In this document: in pieces, positions 10,734 to 21,331 of the stretch | Numbering within the stretch: position 1 is the first letter of the stretch | Layout: every line of letters starts with the position of its first letter | DNA from: Streptococcus sanguinis | GTDB lineage: Bacteria; Bacillota; Bacilli; Lactobacillales; Streptococcaceae | Direction of reading: 5' to 3' | DNA length: 64,000 nt | Assembly: GCF_900635155.1 (NCBI RefSeq) | Contig: NZ_LR134002.1 | Span: forward strand, 2,230,001-2,294,000 | Made by a program: the position numbers and the translations under genes | The notes under the pieces: model-generated | Databases searched by the model: none | Told to the model about the DNA's origin: nothing | Seen by the model: the letters and a program-made list of their open reading frames with translations, nothing else

Positions 10734-11132
10734 TTACCAAACGTAAGCGATAACCTCACCACCAACATTCTTTTGGCGTGCTTCTTTATCAGTCAGCAAG
10801 CCTTCAGATGTTGAAAGGATAGCAATTCCAAGTCCGTTCAGAACTTTTGGAAGATCTTCGCGTTTCTTGTAAACACGCAGACCTGGTTTTGAAACGCGTT
10901 TCAAACCAGTGATAACTTTTTCACCATTTTGTCCGTATTTAAGGAATACACGGATGATGCCTTGTTTGTCATCTTCGATGATTTCAACGTTTTTTACAAA
11001 ACCTTCACGCTTCAGGATTTCAGCAATCCCTTTTTTGATGTTTGATGCCGGCACTTCAAGCACTTCGTGATTTGCTTGGTTAGCATTACGGATACGTGTC
11101 AGAAAGTCTGCAATTGGGTCAGTCATAACCAT
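10734..11132 (-). CDS. rpsH: 30S ribosomal protein S8
   Basis: A 132-residue S8, a primary 16S-binding protein of the central domain and the translational regulator of the spc operon in Escherichia coli. It opens [20 protein letters not shown] and has the C-terminal [20 protein letters not shown] motif. The reading frame and length fit the family; MTDP could also serve as the start. Confidence 0.97.
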   Translation of the reverse strand: MVMTDPIADFLTRIRNANQANHEVLEVPASNIKKGIAEILKREGFVKNVEIIEDDKQGIIRVFLKYGQNGEKVITGLKRVSKPGLRVYKKREDLPKVLNGLGIAILSTSEGLLTDKEARQKNVGGEVIAYVW

Positions 11133-11214
11133 TTTATATTTCTCCTCTTACTAGTAGTTTGCAAGCTGCACTTGCTAGTTAATGATTGAGCTATGCTCAG
11201 ATAGTATTGATACA

Positions 11215-11240
11215 TTCAAATAAGATAATTCTTATTTGAA
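11215..11240. repeat. Palindrome in the rpsH-rpsN spacer
   Basis: The stretch TTCAAATAAGA-TAAT-TCTTATTTGAA is a near-perfect inverted repeat between rpsN and rpsH, next to the dispersed structured repeat. It would form an AU-rich hairpin in the spc transcript. Confidence 0.5.
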
Positions 11241-11243
11241 CAC

Positions 11244-11339
11244 GAGCTACAACCTTGGCAAAAAAGATAGATTTGTTTTGGAGCATCGCTCCTATACCAA
11301 ATCTCCTATTTTTGCTGTGGTTGTTACGCTCTTTGTATC
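11244..11339 (-). repeat. Dispersed structured repeat, copy A
   Basis: This 96-base block lies just upstream of the rpsN end, in the rpsN-rpsH spacer. It matches a second 96-base block at 22332-22427 in the same orientation. Shared features on the minus strand are the lead-in GATACAAAGAGCGT, an outer stem (AACAACC with GGTTGT), a TAGGAG segment and an inner GGAGC/GCTCC hairpin. It looks like a small mobile or dispersed palindromic element of the RUP/BOX type, though I cannot name the family. Confidence 0.6.
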
Positions 11340-11345
11340 ATGATA

Positions 11346-11615
11346 TTACCAAGATGCTTTTGTTACACCAGGGATTTGACCTTTATGAGCAAGTTCGCGA
11401 AAAGCGATACGACTCAGGCCAAATTTGCGGTAAACTGAATGGGGGCGCCCAGTAACTTTACAACGATTATGTAAACGAGTCGGTGAAGCGTTGCGAGGTA
11501 ATTTAGATAAACCTTCATAGTCCCCTGCCGCCTTTAATGCAGCACGTTTTTCAGCATAACGGTCAACAATTTTTTGGCGTTTAGCCTCTCTAGCTACCAT
11601 TGATTTTTTAGCCAT
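11346..11615 (-). CDS. rpsN: 30S ribosomal protein S14, zinc-free form
   Basis: An 89-residue S14 starting [20 protein letters not shown] and ending [11 protein letters not shown]. The long form lacks the two CxxC pairs of the 61-residue zinc-binding S14 that occupies this operon position in many Firmicutes. Only one cysteine (in the HNRCK segment) remains. It acts in the head of the 30S subunit. The spacer after it carries copy A of the dispersed repeat. Confidence 0.96.
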   Translation of the reverse strand: MAKKSMVAREAKRQKIVDRYAEKRAALKAAGDYEGLSKLPRNASPTRLHNRCKVTGRPHSVYRKFGLSRIAFRELAHKGQIPGVTKASW

Positions 11616-11632
11616 TAGATTTACCTCCTATA

Positions 11633-12175
11633 TTATTTTGCAAACGGCATTCCAAGGCCTGTAAGCAATTCGCGTGACTCTTCGTCAGTGTTAGCAGTTG
11701 TTACGATAACGATGTCAAGACCACGAGTCTTATCAACGTCATCAAAGTTGATTTCTGGGAAGATCAATTGTTCTTTCACACCAAGTGTGTAGTTTCCGCG
11801 TCCATCAAATGATTTTGTTGGAACACCGTGGAAGTCACGAACACGTGGAAGAGAAACTGAAACTAATTTATCCAAGAATTCATACATACGTTCGCCACGA
11901 AGGGTTACTTTAGCACCGATCGCTACACCTTCACGAAGACGGAAGCCGGCGATTGATTTTTTAGCTTTAGTGATAAGTGGTTTTTGACCTGAGATAAGAG
12001 CCAATTCTTCAGCAGCTTTTTCAAGGTTTTTAGCGTTTGATACAGCGTCACCGACACCCATGTTCAAAACGATTTTATCCACTTTTGGCACAGCCATAAC
12101 AGATGAGTAGTTGAACTTTTCAGTCAAAGCAGGAACTACTTCTTTAAGATATTTTTCTTTTAAACGATTTGCCAT
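11633..12175 (-). CDS. rplE: 50S ribosomal protein L5
   Basis: A 180-residue L5 which binds 5S rRNA and contacts the P-site tRNA in the central protuberance. Conserved stretches [16 protein letters not shown] and the [16 protein letters not shown] loop are present. The order rplX-rplE-rpsN is standard. Confidence 0.98.
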
Positions 12176-12198
12176 TATACTTCTCCTTTCCTTCGTGA

Positions 12199-12504
12199 TT
12201 AGTCAAGCACTTCGCCTGATTTTTTATTGTAACGAACTTTTTTGCCGTCTACAAACTTGTAGCCAACACGTCCTGCAACACCATTCTTGTCAAGTACTTG
12301 AACGTTTGACACATGGATTGGCGCTTCTTTTTCCACGATAGCACCTTGAGGGTTTTCGTTATTTGGCTTTTGGTGTTTCTTAACGATGTTTACACCTTCA
12401 ACAACAACTTTGTTTACTTTTGGAAGAGCTGTAACAACAAGTGCTTCAACACCCTTGTCTTTACCAGCAATTACGCGAACTTTGTCGCCTTTTTTTACAA
12501 ACAT
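12199..12504 (-). CDS. rplX: 50S ribosomal protein L24
   Basis: A 101-residue L24 and assembly initiator of the 50S subunit. A KOW motif opens the protein ([18 protein letters not shown]), followed by the conserved NIVKKHQKP segment. The gap to rplN contains a small CCCTGAC/GTCAGGG hairpin (about 12540-12557). Confidence 0.98.
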
Positions 12505-12578
12505 TTATTTCTCCTCTTAATTCTTACGCCCATAGGGCACCCTGACTTTTGTCAGGGGACTGTGTTTGTTAATTTTGA

Positions 12579-12947
12579 TTAAAGTACTTCTGGAGCCAAT
12601 GATACGATCTTCATGAAGCCGCCGTCACGCAATTCACGAGCAACTGGGCCGAAGATACGAGTTCCGCGAGGAGTTTTGTCTTCACGGATGATGACTGCAG
12701 CGTTTTCGTCAAATTTGATGTATGAACCATCTTTACGACGAGCACCTGATTTAGTACGAACGATAACAGCTTTTACAACGTCACCTTTCTTAACCGCACC
12801 ACCAGGAGTAGCTTGTTTTACAGACGCAACGATTACATCACCGATGTTAGCGAACTTACGTCCTGAGCCACCAAGAACTTTGATTGTCAAGATTTCGCGA
12901 GCGCCGCTGTTGTCGGCAACTTTCAAACGAGTTTCTGTTTGAATCAT
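12579..12947 (-). CDS. rplN: 50S ribosomal protein L14
   Basis: A 122-residue L14 at the subunit interface, where it helps form bridges to 16S rRNA and binds silencing factor RsfS in other bacteria. The N-terminal [19 protein letters not shown] and the [20 protein letters not shown] segment are intact. The length is normal. Confidence 0.98.
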   Translation of the reverse strand: MIQTETRLKVADNSGAREILTIKVLGGSGRKFANIGDVIVASVKQATPGGAVKKGDVVKAVIVRTKSGARRKDGSYIKFDENAAVIIREDKTPRGTRIFGPVARELRDGGFMKIVSLAPEVL

Positions 12948-12972
12948 TTAAGTTTTCTCCTTTCTGGTTTGA

Positions 12973-13233
12973 TTAGATGATAACCGCTTCTTCAACGACT
13001 TCTACAAGACGGAAGCGTTTTGTAGCTGAAAGCGGACGAGTTTCCATGATACGAACGATATCGCCTTCTTTGGCAACATTGTTTTCGTCATGTGCTTTGT
13101 ACTTCTTAGAGTAGTTAATACGTTTACCATAGACTGGGTGGTTACGTTTAGTTTCAACTACAACTGTGATTGTTTTGTCCATTTTGTCAGAAACAACGCG
13201 TCCGACAAGAACTTTACGATTATTGCGTTCCAT
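12973..13233 (-). CDS. rpsQ: 30S ribosomal protein S17
   Basis: An 86-residue OB-fold protein that binds helix 11/20 regions of 16S rRNA early in assembly. It includes the typical [19 protein letters not shown] and [19 protein letters not shown] stretches. It lies between rpmC and rplN. Confidence 0.98.
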
Positions 13234-13256
13234 TGAAATTCTCCTTCCCTAGTCTA

Positions 13257-13463
13257 TTATTTAACTTCTGATTGAACAGTTTTGATACGAGCGATTTGTT
13301 TTTTCACTTCTTTCAGGCGAGCTGTCTGCTCCAATTGGCCAGCAGCTGCTTGGAAACGAAGATCAAACAATTCTTTCTTCAATTCATTTTCACGCTTCGC
13401 GAGTTCTTCTTGAGAAAGACCACGAAGTTCTTTAACAAATTCTTTTACTTCATTAAGTTTCAT
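13257..13463 (-). CDS. rpmC: 50S ribosomal protein L29
   Basis: A 68-residue helical hairpin protein near the exit tunnel, where it helps dock SRP and trigger factor. The [20 protein letters not shown] helix and the [14 protein letters not shown] helix are clear. It directly follows rplP. Confidence 0.97.
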   Translation of the reverse strand: MKLNEVKEFVKELRGLSQEELAKRENELKKELFDLRFQAAAGQLEQTARLKEVKKQIARIKTVQSEVK

Positions 13464-13472
13464 GCCTTCTCC

Positions 13473-13886
13473 TTATTCTGCTTCACGTTTTACGAATTTA
13501 CATTTAACTGGAAGTTTGTGGCTTGCAAGGCGAAGCGCTTCGCGAGCGATTTCTTCTGAAACGCCAGCAACTTCAAACATTACTTTGCCACGCTTAACTG
13601 GTGCAACCCAACCTTCTGGAGCACCTTTACCAGATCCCATCCGTACACCGATAGCTTTTGCAGTGTATGATTTGTGTGGGAAGATTTTAATCCAAACTTT
13701 ACCACCACGCTTCATGTAACGAGTCATAGCGATACGGGCAGCTTCGATTTGGCGGTTAGTGATCCAGTGGCTAGTAGTTGCTTGAAGACCGTATTCTCCA
13801 AATGCTACTTCTTTTCCGCCTTTAGCTTCACCGCGCATTTTTCCACGGAATTCGCGACGGTGTTTAACACGTTTAGGTACTAACAT
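13473..13886 (-). CDS. rplP: 50S ribosomal protein L16
   Basis: A 137-residue L16 near the A site. It starts [19 protein letters not shown], and it has the conserved [20 protein letters not shown] loop. The first codon follows the rpsC stop by three bases, and a GGAGG Shine-Dalgarno lies within the rpsC end, which suggests translational coupling. Confidence 0.98.
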   Translation of the reverse strand: MLVPKRVKHRREFRGKMRGEAKGGKEVAFGEYGLQATTSHWITNRQIEAARIAMTRYMKRGGKVWIKIFPHKSYTAKAIGVRMGSGKGAPEGWVAPVKRGKVMFEVAGVSEEIAREALRLASHKLPVKCKFVKREAE

Positions 13887-13889
13887 TGG

Positions 13890-14543
13890 TTATTTACCTC
13901 CTTTAGTGTTTTTACGAGCTGGAAGGACTTCTCCACGGTAGATCCAGACTTTAACACCCAGTTTACCGTAAGTAGTATCAGCTTCTTCCCAAGCGTAATC
14001 GATATCCGCACGAAGAGTGTGAAGCGGAACAGTTCCCTCAGAGTAACCTTCGCTGCGGGCAATATCTGCACCGTTCAAACGACCTGATACTTGAGTTTTG
14101 ATTCCTTTAGCTCCTGCACGCATTGTACGTTGGATAGCTTGTTTTTGAGCACGACGGAAAGCAACACGCTGCTCAAGCTGGCGAGCAATTCCTTCACCAA
14201 CCAGATGCGCATCCAAGTCAGGACGCTTGATTTCGATGATGTTGATGTGGACTTGTTTTCCAGTCAATTTGTTGAGTTTTGCACGGAGTGCATCAACATT
14301 TGCTCCACCTTTACCGATAACCATACCTGGCTTAGCAGTGTGAAGAGAAACGTTTACTTTGTTTACTGCGCGTTCAATTTCAATAGTTGAAATCGCTGCG
14401 TCAGCCAATTCTTTTTGAACGAATTTACGGATTGCAAGATCTTCATGAAGGTAATCCGCGTATTCTTTTTCAGCATACCATTTGGCATCCCAATCACGGA
14501 TGATGCCGACACGCATACCAATTGGATGTACTTTTTGACCCAC
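13890..14543 (-). CDS. rpsC: 30S ribosomal protein S3
   Basis: A 217-residue S3 in the 30S head at the mRNA entry site. The N-terminal [19 protein letters not shown] and the type II KH domain with [18 protein letters not shown] (about residues 70-87) are present, and the C-terminal domain with [20 protein letters not shown] follows. The length is normal for streptococci. Confidence 0.98.
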   Translation of the reverse strand: MGQKVHPIGMRVGIIRDWDAKWYAEKEYADYLHEDLAIRKFVQKELADAAISTIEIERAVNKVNVSLHTAKPGMVIGKGGANVDALRAKLNKLTGKQVHINIIEIKRPDLDAHLVGEGIARQLEQRVAFRRAQKQAIQRTMRAGAKGIKTQVSGRLNGADIARSEGYSEGTVPLHTLRADIDYAWEEADTTYGKLGVKVWIYRGEVLPARKNTKGGK

Positions 14544-14555
14544 GATGTTACCTCC

Positions 14556-14900
14556 TTATTTTTCTGCAACGACCACAGTGATGTGGCTTGTGCGTTTGTT
14601 GATTGGTGAAGCTGAACCTTTAGCGCGCGGACGGAAACGTTTCATAGTTGGTCCTTCGTTTGCGAAAGCTTCAGATACTACCAAGTTTGCTTTTTCCAAA
14701 CCAAAGTTGTTTTCAGCATTAGCGATTGCAGAGTTCAACACTTTTTCGATAATGCCAGCAGCTTTGTTTGGAGTGAATTTCAAGATTGCGATTGCGTCAG
14801 CGACGTTTTTACCACGAATATTGTCAAGAACCAGACGAGATTTACGAGGTGAAACACGCACTGTACGAGCCATTGCTTTAGCTGAAGTAATTTCTGCCAT
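14556..14900 (-). CDS. rplV: 50S ribosomal protein L22
   Basis: A 114-residue L22 whose extended loop lines the peptide exit tunnel. It has [20 protein letters not shown] near the start and the C-terminal loop [20 protein letters not shown]. Mutations in that loop affect macrolide resistance in other bacteria; nothing unusual is seen here. Confidence 0.98.
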   Translation of the reverse strand: MAEITSAKAMARTVRVSPRKSRLVLDNIRGKNVADAIAILKFTPNKAAGIIEKVLNSAIANAENNFGLEKANLVVSEAFANEGPTMKRFRPRAKGSASPINKRTSHITVVVAEK

Positions 14901-14911
14901 TTATGTTCTCC

Positions 14912-15193
14912 TTATTTTCTACGTGTTTTCTTGTCGTCTGCAGCGTGACCCTTGTAAGTACGAGTTGGCGCAAATTCACCAAGCTTGTGACCTACCATGT
15001 CTTCCTGGATGTAAACAGGTACGTGTTTACGTCCGTCATAAACTGCGATTGTGTAACCAATGAAACTTGGGAAGATCGTTGAACGACGTGACCAAGTTTT
15101 GATGACTTTTTTCTTTTCGTCGTTAGCTTGAGCTTCAACTTTCTTCATCAGATGCTCATCGACGAAAGGTCCTTTTTTAAGACTGCGTCCCAT
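14912..15193 (-). CDS. rpsS: 30S ribosomal protein S19
   Basis: A 93-residue S19, which pairs with S13 in the 30S head. The start [19 protein letters not shown] and the [18 protein letters not shown] segment and [15 protein letters not shown] are conserved. It lies between rplB and rplV. Confidence 0.98.
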
Positions 15194-15278
15194 TTTATAT
15201 TTTCTCCTTTAAATAAGTACCACAGCGGCCTGCGCTGACTATGCAGCGCTACCGAGCTGGCGGATAGATTGTTTTACA

Positions 15279-16112
15279 TTATTTCTCGTTGCGACGACGA
15301 ACGATAAGTTTGTCAGATTTCGCTTTTTTGTTACGAGTTTTAAGTCCAAGAGCAGGTTTGCCCCATGGAGTAGATGGCGCTTTACGACCAACTGGTGCTT
15401 TACCTTCACCACCACCGTGTGGGTGATCGTTAGGGTTCATTACAGAACCGCGAACTGTTGGGCGGATACCTTTCCAACGGCTACGTCCTGCTTTACCAAG
15501 GTTTACAAGTCCATGTTGTTCGTTTCCGACAACACCAACTGTAGCGCGGCAAGTACCAAGAATCATACGAACTTCGCCTGATTGAAGACGAATAAGAGTG
15601 TACTTGCCTTCTTGACCCAATACTTGAGCAGAAGCTCCAGCAGCACGAACTAATTCTCCACCGCGGCCTGGCTTCAATTCAATGTTGTGCACCAAAGTAC
15701 CAACCGGGATGTTAGCAAGCGGAAGAGCGTTTCCGACTTTGATATCTGCCTCAGGACCTGAAACAATGCGTTGACCAACTTCAAGACCTTTAGGAGCGAT
15801 GATATAAGCTTTCACACCGTCAGTGTAATGAACCAAAGCGATGTTTGCTGAACGATTTGGATCATACTCGATTGTTTTTACAACTGCTTCAACAGCGTCT
15901 TTGTTACGCTTGAAGTCAATCAAACGGTAGTGACGCTTGTGGCCGCCACCTTGGTGACGAACAGTGATACGACCGTTGTTGTTACGACCAGCCTTGCTCT
16001 TTAAAGAAACAAGCAAAGATTTTTCTGGAGTGCTGGTAGTGATTTCAGCGAAATCCAAAGAAGTCATATTACGGCGACCGTTTGTTGTTGGTTTATAAAC
16101 ACGAATTCCCAC
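15279..16112 (-). CDS. rplB: 50S ribosomal protein L2
   Basis: A 277-residue L2, a large primary 23S-binding protein required for subunit association and peptidyl transfer. The conserved [20 protein letters not shown] and the C-terminal [20 protein letters not shown] segment with the key histidine are present. The rplB-rpsS spacer (about 85 bases) holds a GCGCTG/CAGCGC hairpin near 15219-15237. Confidence 0.98.
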   Translation of the reverse strand: MGIRVYKPTTNGRRNMTSLDFAEITTSTPEKSLLVSLKSKAGRNNNGRITVRHQGGGHKRHYRLIDFKRNKDAVEAVVKTIEYDPNRSANIALVHYTDGVKAYIIAPKGLEVGQRIVSGPEADIKVGNALPLANIPVGTLVHNIELKPGRGGELVRAAGASAQVLGQEGKYTLIRLQSGEVRMILGTCRATVGVVGNEQHGLVNLGKAGRSRWKGIRPTVRGSVMNPNDHPHGGGEGKAPVGRKAPSTPWGKPALGLKTRNKKAKSDKLIVRRRNEK

Positions 16113-16129
16113 GATATTTCCTCCTTAGA

Positions 16130-16426
16130 TTATTCTTCTTCTGCACCGAACAACTCGATTGCTTTTGAATCAGCTGTCAGTGTTATGATAGCTTTTTTAG
16201 TTTTGTTTGTAAAACCAGTGTAGCGTCCAACGCGTTTTGCTTTTGGTTTTACATTGATAGTGTTAACGCTAGCAACTTTAACTCCTTCAAAAGCAGCTTC
16301 AACCGCTTGCTTGATCAAGAGCTTGTGAGCGCGAGTGTCCACTTCAAATACGTATTTGCCTGCTTCGTACTGAGCCATTGAGCCTTCAGTGATAACAGGT
16401 TTTTTGATTACGTCGTACAAATTCAT
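16130..16426 (-). CDS. rplW: 50S ribosomal protein L23
   Basis: A 98-residue L23 at the exit tunnel rim, the docking site for trigger factor and SRP. It begins [18 protein letters not shown] and has [20 protein letters not shown]. Its start overlaps the rplD stop codon by one base (TAATG), which points to coupled translation. Confidence 0.98.
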   Translation of the reverse strand: MNLYDVIKKPVITEGSMAQYEAGKYVFEVDTRAHKLLIKQAVEAAFEGVKVASVNTINVKPKAKRVGRYTGFTNKTKKAIITLTADSKAIELFGAEEE

Positions 16427-17049
16427 TATGCAAGAACCTCCTCAATTTTAGAGATAGCTGCCTGAGTAACCAGAAGTTTATCGCTGTTTACGATGTCCAG
16501 AACGCTTGCAGTTGTTGCAGTTGCAACTTTCACATTTGGAAGGTTGCGAGCTGAAAGTGCAGCGAATTCGTTTCCTTCTTCAAGAATAACAAGAACTTTC
16601 GTATCAATGCTCAGTGCAGCAAGCACTTTTGCAAACTCAGCAGTTTTTGGAGCTGTAAATGAAAGGCTGTCTACAGCTACGAATTTGTTTTCAGCAACTT
16701 TTTCAGAATAAACTGATTTCAATGCCAATCTACGAACTTTACGTGGAAGTTTGTAAGCATATGAACGAGGAGTTGGACCGAATACGATACCACCACCACG
16801 CCATTGTGGAGAGCGGATAGAACCTTGACGAGCACGTCCAGTTCCTTTTTGACGCCATGGTTTGCGTCCGCCGCCTGATACTGCAGAACGGTTTTTAACA
16901 GCGTGAGTTCCTTGACGAAGGCTAGCGCGTTGGCTGATGATAACATCAAAGACAACTGATTCATTTGGCTCAATACCAAAGACCGCATCGTTCAGAACTA
17001 CTTCACCAGCTTCTTTACCAGTTTGGTCAAATAATTTTACGTTTGCCAT
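16426..17049 (-). CDS. rplD: 50S ribosomal protein L4
   Basis: A 207-residue L4. Its long loop, including [20 protein letters not shown] (about residues 60-80), reaches the exit tunnel. In Escherichia coli L4 also represses its own S10 operon by binding the leader RNA. The fold and length are normal. The structured leader ahead of rpsJ here would be the place to look for similar control. Confidence 0.98.
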   Translation of the reverse strand: MANVKLFDQTGKEAGEVVLNDAVFGIEPNESVVFDVIISQRASLRQGTHAVKNRSAVSGGGRKPWRQKGTGRARQGSIRSPQWRGGGIVFGPTPRSYAYKLPRKVRRLALKSVYSEKVAENKFVAVDSLSFTAPKTAEFAKVLAALSIDTKVLVILEEGNEFAALSARNLPNVKVATATTASVLDIVNSDKLLVTQAAISKIEEVLA

Positions 17050-17073
17050 TGTGACTGATTTCCCCTTTCTTTA

Positions 17074-17700
17074 TTATTTACCAGCTTTAACTGCTGACTT
17101 GATAGTGATAAGAGATTTCTTAGCACCTGGTACGTTACCTTTAATCAGGATAACGTTCTTCTCTGGAACAACCTGTACGATTTCAAGGTTTTGAATCGTT
17201 ACACGGTTGCCACCCATACGTCCAGCCAAGCGTTTGTTTTTGAACACGCGGTTTGGCGCAACTGGTCCCATTGAACCAGGACGACGGTGGTAACGTGAAC
17301 CGTGAGCCATTGGACCACGAGATTGGCCATGGCGCTTGATAACACCTTGGAAACCTTTACCTTTTGAAGTTCCTGTTACATCAACAACATCACCAGCTTC
17401 GAATGTATCGACAGTGATTTCTGCTCCAACTTCCAAGCCTTCAATGTTTTTGAATTCACGAATGAAGCGCTTAGGAGCTGTGTTAGCTTTCGCTACATGG
17501 CCTTTGGCAGGTTTGTTGCTCAACACGTCACGAAGGTCATCAAAACCAACTTGAACTGCGTTGTAACCATCTGTTTCAACTGTTTTAACTTGAAGAACAA
17601 CGTTTGGAGCTGCTTCAACAACAGTTACAGGGATTAATTCGCCAGCTTCAGTGAAGATTTGAGTCATTCCCACTTTTTTCCCTAAGATTCCTTTTGTCAT
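17074..17700 (-). CDS. rplC: 50S ribosomal protein L3
   Basis: A 208-residue L3, one of two proteins that start 50S assembly. It begins [20 protein letters not shown] and has the central [20 protein letters not shown] and [20 protein letters not shown] loops that approach the peptidyl transferase centre. It follows rpsJ after 83 bases. Confidence 0.98.
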   Translation of the reverse strand: MTKGILGKKVGMTQIFTEAGELIPVTVVEAAPNVVLQVKTVETDGYNAVQVGFDDLRDVLSNKPAKGHVAKANTAPKRFIREFKNIEGLEVGAEITVDTFEAGDVVDVTGTSKGKGFQGVIKRHGQSRGPMAHGSRYHRRPGSMGPVAPNRVFKNKRLAGRMGGNRVTIQNLEIVQVVPEKNVILIKGNVPGAKKSLITIKSAVKAGK

Positions 17701-17783
17701 GAGAAAATGTTTCCTTTTCTATAATTTTTTCAAAAAGTTTTTAACGAGCGTTTTTTATGCTCTGGTTTAGATCAAGCTTTAGA

Positions 17784-18092
17784 TTAAAGTTTAATCTCTA
17801 CGTTCACACCACTTGGAAGATCTAATTTCATCAAAGCGTCAACTGTTTTTTGAGTTGGGTTGATGATGTCAATCAAGCGTTTGTGAGTACGCATTTCAAA
17901 TTGTTCGCGAGAGTCTTTGTATTTGTGAGTCGCACGAATGATTGTGTAGAGGCTGCGCTCAGTTGGAAGTGGGATTGGACCCGCAACTTCAGCACCAGTA
18001 CGAGTAGCAGTTTCTACGATTTTTGCAGCCGCTGTATCAAGTGTACGATGTTCGTAAGCTTTCAAACGGATGCGGATTTTTTTGTTTGCCAT
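17784..18092 (-). CDS. rpsJ: 30S ribosomal protein S10 (NusE)
   Basis: A 102-residue S10, both a 30S head protein and the NusE antitermination factor. The sequence opens [20 protein letters not shown] and keeps the conserved [16 protein letters not shown] loop. It is the first gene of the long supercluster. A GAAAAGGAG Shine-Dalgarno precedes the ATG, with a structured leader upstream. Confidence 0.98.
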   Translation of the reverse strand: MANKKIRIRLKAYEHRTLDTAAAKIVETATRTGAEVAGPIPLPTERSLYTIIRATHKYKDSREQFEMRTHKRLIDIINPTQKTVDALMKLDLPSGVNVEIKL

Positions 18093-18224
18093 CTTTTTCT
18101 CCTTTTCGTCTATTTAAGATAATAGGCTAGCTCCACAAGAAAACCGACAGGTGATTGCGTGGCAATGCAACCGAGCGTGTCGCAACCTCTTGCATCAAAG
18201 CTACACACTGTATTTTTACAGCAC
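18093..18224 (-). promoter_or_regulatory. S10 operon leader RNA
   Basis: About 130 bases separate the predicted transcription start from rpsJ. On the minus strand GACACGC and CACCTGTC close a fold around GGTTGCATTGCCACGCAATC, in which TTGC pairs with GCAA. Further complementary blocks are GCTGTA/TACAGT close to the 5' end. This layout would suit control by a ribosomal protein such as L4, but that is inference. No open frame is seen in it. Confidence 0.5.
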
Positions 18225-18230
18225 CATAGT

Positions 18231-18259
18231 ATCTTAACACAAAGAACCAGTCATTGCAA
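18231..18259 (-). promoter_or_regulatory. S10 supercluster promoter
   Basis: On the minus strand a -35 box TTGCAA (18254-18259) is followed by a 17-bp spacer and an extended -10 TGTTAAGAT with the hexamer TAAGAT at 18231-18236. It is the only good promoter ahead of rpsJ. Confidence 0.7.
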
Positions 18260-18406
18260 GGGATTTGAGTAATTTTTTAAAGATTTTTAGGATAATTTTT
18301 TATGAAAGTGTTTTCTAAACAATTTATAAGTCTTGTAAGTCACTATCTAGAAGAAAATTTAGACTTTTTCAACTATTTATTCGATTTTGTATTCAGAAAA
18401 TACAAA

Positions 18407-18432
18407 ATCTCACTGACGCACATCAGTGAGAT
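18407..18432 (-). terminator. Terminator after the uridine kinase-like gene
   Basis: A perfect 10-bp stem ATCTCACTGA/TCAGTGAGAT with a six-base loop is followed on the minus strand by a T-rich run (TTTTGTATTTTC). It lies 34 bases after the kinase gene stop. The region 18237-18465 otherwise holds only the S10 promoter and no convincing gene. Confidence 0.75.
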
Positions 18433-18465
18433 CAAAAATGAAAATTTACCCTTGGCTACTTTATT

Positions 18466-19104
18466 TTATAGTAAGGGACTGTCCTTTTCGATGCGAAAGC
18501 TGTTGTCCGACTGGCAGATGACAAGGTCTGCAGCCGCTAGATAGGGCTGATAGAAGTGCCTATATTGCTCTCGCCGAGCTAGATGTGTCTGCTTTATCCA
18601 ATCTGATCTGCGCTCTCGTACAGCCACGTCCCGAGCCAAGCGGCGTTCTAACTCGGTCTGATCATCCGTGTAAAAGCAAATCGACAAATCAAACAAACTT
18701 TCAGGCAAAAAGGCAGCCGACATGCCTTCTACTATTAAAATCGGCTTTCGGGCTGATAAACGCAAGCTAGGCGACCAAGCTGTGCCAATGGTCAGAATAT
18801 CCAGACCAGACTGCAAGGCACAAATATCTCGCTCCAGACTGCTTAGTTCATGAACAGCTGGGAGGCAGGCTGTTACTTTTTGATGAAGAAAATCTTTGGA
18901 ACTGAGCAAATCTCGATACTCCCCAGTAATTACATAAGGATCTGTTGCTAGCAGATTGGCTCGTTCCTCACCCAATATTAGTTGGAGTTTTCGAGCAAAA
19001 GTTGACTTGCCCGAAGCACCATGACCGTATATACGTATAGTATGTTTTTGGTCATCTGACAGATAAGCTGACAATCTTTTCAGCAATTTCTCTTCATCAG
19101 ACAT
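18466..19104 (-). CDS. Uridine kinase-like P-loop kinase
   Basis: A 212-residue cytoplasmic protein with a Walker A motif GHGASGKST (residues 27-35) and the layout of the uridine kinase/phosphoribulokinase superfamily. A DPY segment follows strand 2, and GTAWSP then ILIVEG follow. A C-terminal half rich in arginine (ELERRLARDVAVRERR) resembles the lid of these kinases. The ATG at 19104 was chosen for its AAAGGGG Shine-Dalgarno; a longer open frame to 19203 would run into tgt. It sits 25 bases after tgt, so the two are probably cotranscribed. The substrate is not known; a nucleoside or sugar is likely. Confidence 0.75.
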   Translation of the reverse strand: MSDEEKLLKRLSAYLSDDQKHTIRIYGHGASGKSTFARKLQLILGEERANLLATDPYVITGEYRDLLSSKDFLHQKVTACLPAVHELSSLERDICALQSGLDILTIGTAWSPSLRLSARKPILIVEGMSAAFLPESLFDLSICFYTDDQTELERRLARDVAVRERRSDWIKQTHLARREQYRHFYQPYLAAADLVICQSDNSFRIEKDSPLL

Positions 19105-19129
19105 GGCTTCCCCTTTCAAATGGAGCTTC

Positions 19130-20335
<1,206 letters not shown>

Positions 20336-20368
20336 TCACAAGATACCGTATGATTTTACCAAAAAAAC

Positions 20369-20396
20369 TTCTATCTGTCACGGGGTATGATATAAT
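20369..20396 (+). promoter_or_regulatory. Extended -10 promoter for DUF975 gene
   Basis: A perfect TATAAT (20391-20396) with TGA directly ahead forms an extended -10. A weak -35 (TTCTAT, 20369-20374) lies 16 bases upstream. The DUF975 start codon is 29 bases downstream of the -10 with GGAGG between. Confidence 0.65.
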
Positions 20397-20424
20397 GTAA
20401 CAGACAAATCCAAATGGAGGAATT

Positions 20425-21300
20425 ATGAATCTAAGTAACATCAGAGCTCAGGCTCGTACCGTCCGCAGTCAAACGAGGGGGATTTTTCTTTTGTTTGCGG
20501 CCCCGACTCTTGCCGGTATCCTAAACATCTTGCTTTCCCTTATTGGGAATCTAAGAGACTCCGTTTCCGACCTGACCTTCAGCCAGTTCATATATTTTCT
20601 GATTAGCCGAACTCTTTTTCCGACGACCATTCAGTTTATCACGTCTCTCCTGCTGCTTTCTGCCAGCTACACCATGATAACCGTCATCCGCAAGAAAAAG
20701 GATGAGGTTCGCTTTTCAGATATTGGGCATCTTTTTACGAGCAAGAACTTCACACCTGTTTTCAAAACCGTTTTGCTCAAGCAGCTATTGCTTTTCCTTT
20801 GGAATCTTCCTATATTTTGCGGGAGTCTTCTGTCCGTCTTCAATGCTTATAAGATTCTCAATATTTCGGAAAAACTTCCTGCCCATACTGTGCTGACTGC
20901 TCAAAGCGAGGCAGGACAGCAGATTCTTCAATACACCCCTGGTATGTTACTGGGAAGCCTCTTGATATTGGTTGGTCTAGGCATCACTGTTCCTCAGTAC
21001 TACGCATATTCTCAAGCAGAGCTCATCCTCTACGACCAGCTTGAGGCTGACACCTACCAGGGAGCTTTCTCTGCTATCCGTCAAAGCCGGAAGTTAATGA
21101 AAGGCTATAAAGGAAAGCTATTTTTGCTGGATCTGAGCTTCATCGGCTGGAATTTATTGGCTAAAATGACGTATGGGATATTGAATATTATGGTTCTCCC
21201 TTATACTGCGACTGCTTACATTCTCTTTTACGAGGAATTGAAAAAAGAAAAAGCAAGCTCAAAAGAAAACAACCCACAGGCACGGAACTCCTTGTCCTAA
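20425..21300 (+). CDS. DUF975 family integral membrane protein
   Basis: A 291-residue membrane protein with about five to six hydrophobic spans. It shows the signature of the DUF975 family, a late block reading SRKLMKGYKGKLFLLDLSFIG followed by another span. The family has no established function. A TGGAGGAATT Shine-Dalgarno precedes the start. It is read alone on the plus strand between two minus-strand units, with its own promoter and a terminator whose stem starts inside the last codons. Its block resembles, loosely, the LLMKERRGRY and RMNGQRGRY blocks of the two pil-locus membrane proteins at 43979-45802. Confidence 0.8.
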   Translation: MNLSNIRAQARTVRSQTRGIFLLFAAPTLAGILNILLSLIGNLRDSVSDLTFSQFIYFLISRTLFPTTIQFITSLLLLSASYTMITVIRKKKDEVRFSDIGHLFTSKNFTPVFKTVLLKQLLLFLWNLPIFCGSLLSVFNAYKILNISEKLPAHTVLTAQSEAGQQILQYTPGMLLGSLLILVGLGITVPQYYAYSQAELILYDQLEADTYQGAFSAIRQSRKLMKGYKGKLFLLDLSFIGWNLLAKMTYGILNIMVLPYTATAYILFYEELKKEKASSKENNPQARNSLS

Positions 21301-21320
21301 GCTTGTGAGTTGTTTTTTAT
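21269..21320. terminator. Bidirectional terminator after DUF975 gene
   Basis: Arms 21269-21281 and 21301-21313 pair over 13 positions with one wobble and one mismatch, followed by TTTTTTA on the plus strand and an A-rich left flank. The left arm overlaps the last codons of the DUF975 gene. It can also end the minus-strand kinase unit. Confidence 0.7.
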
Positions 21321-21331
21321 TTACTATTATA

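Noticed and set aside
18302..18544. 80-codon plus-strand frame
   Set aside because: It crosses a clear terminator hairpin and the end of the kinase gene on the other strand, and has no Shine-Dalgarno.
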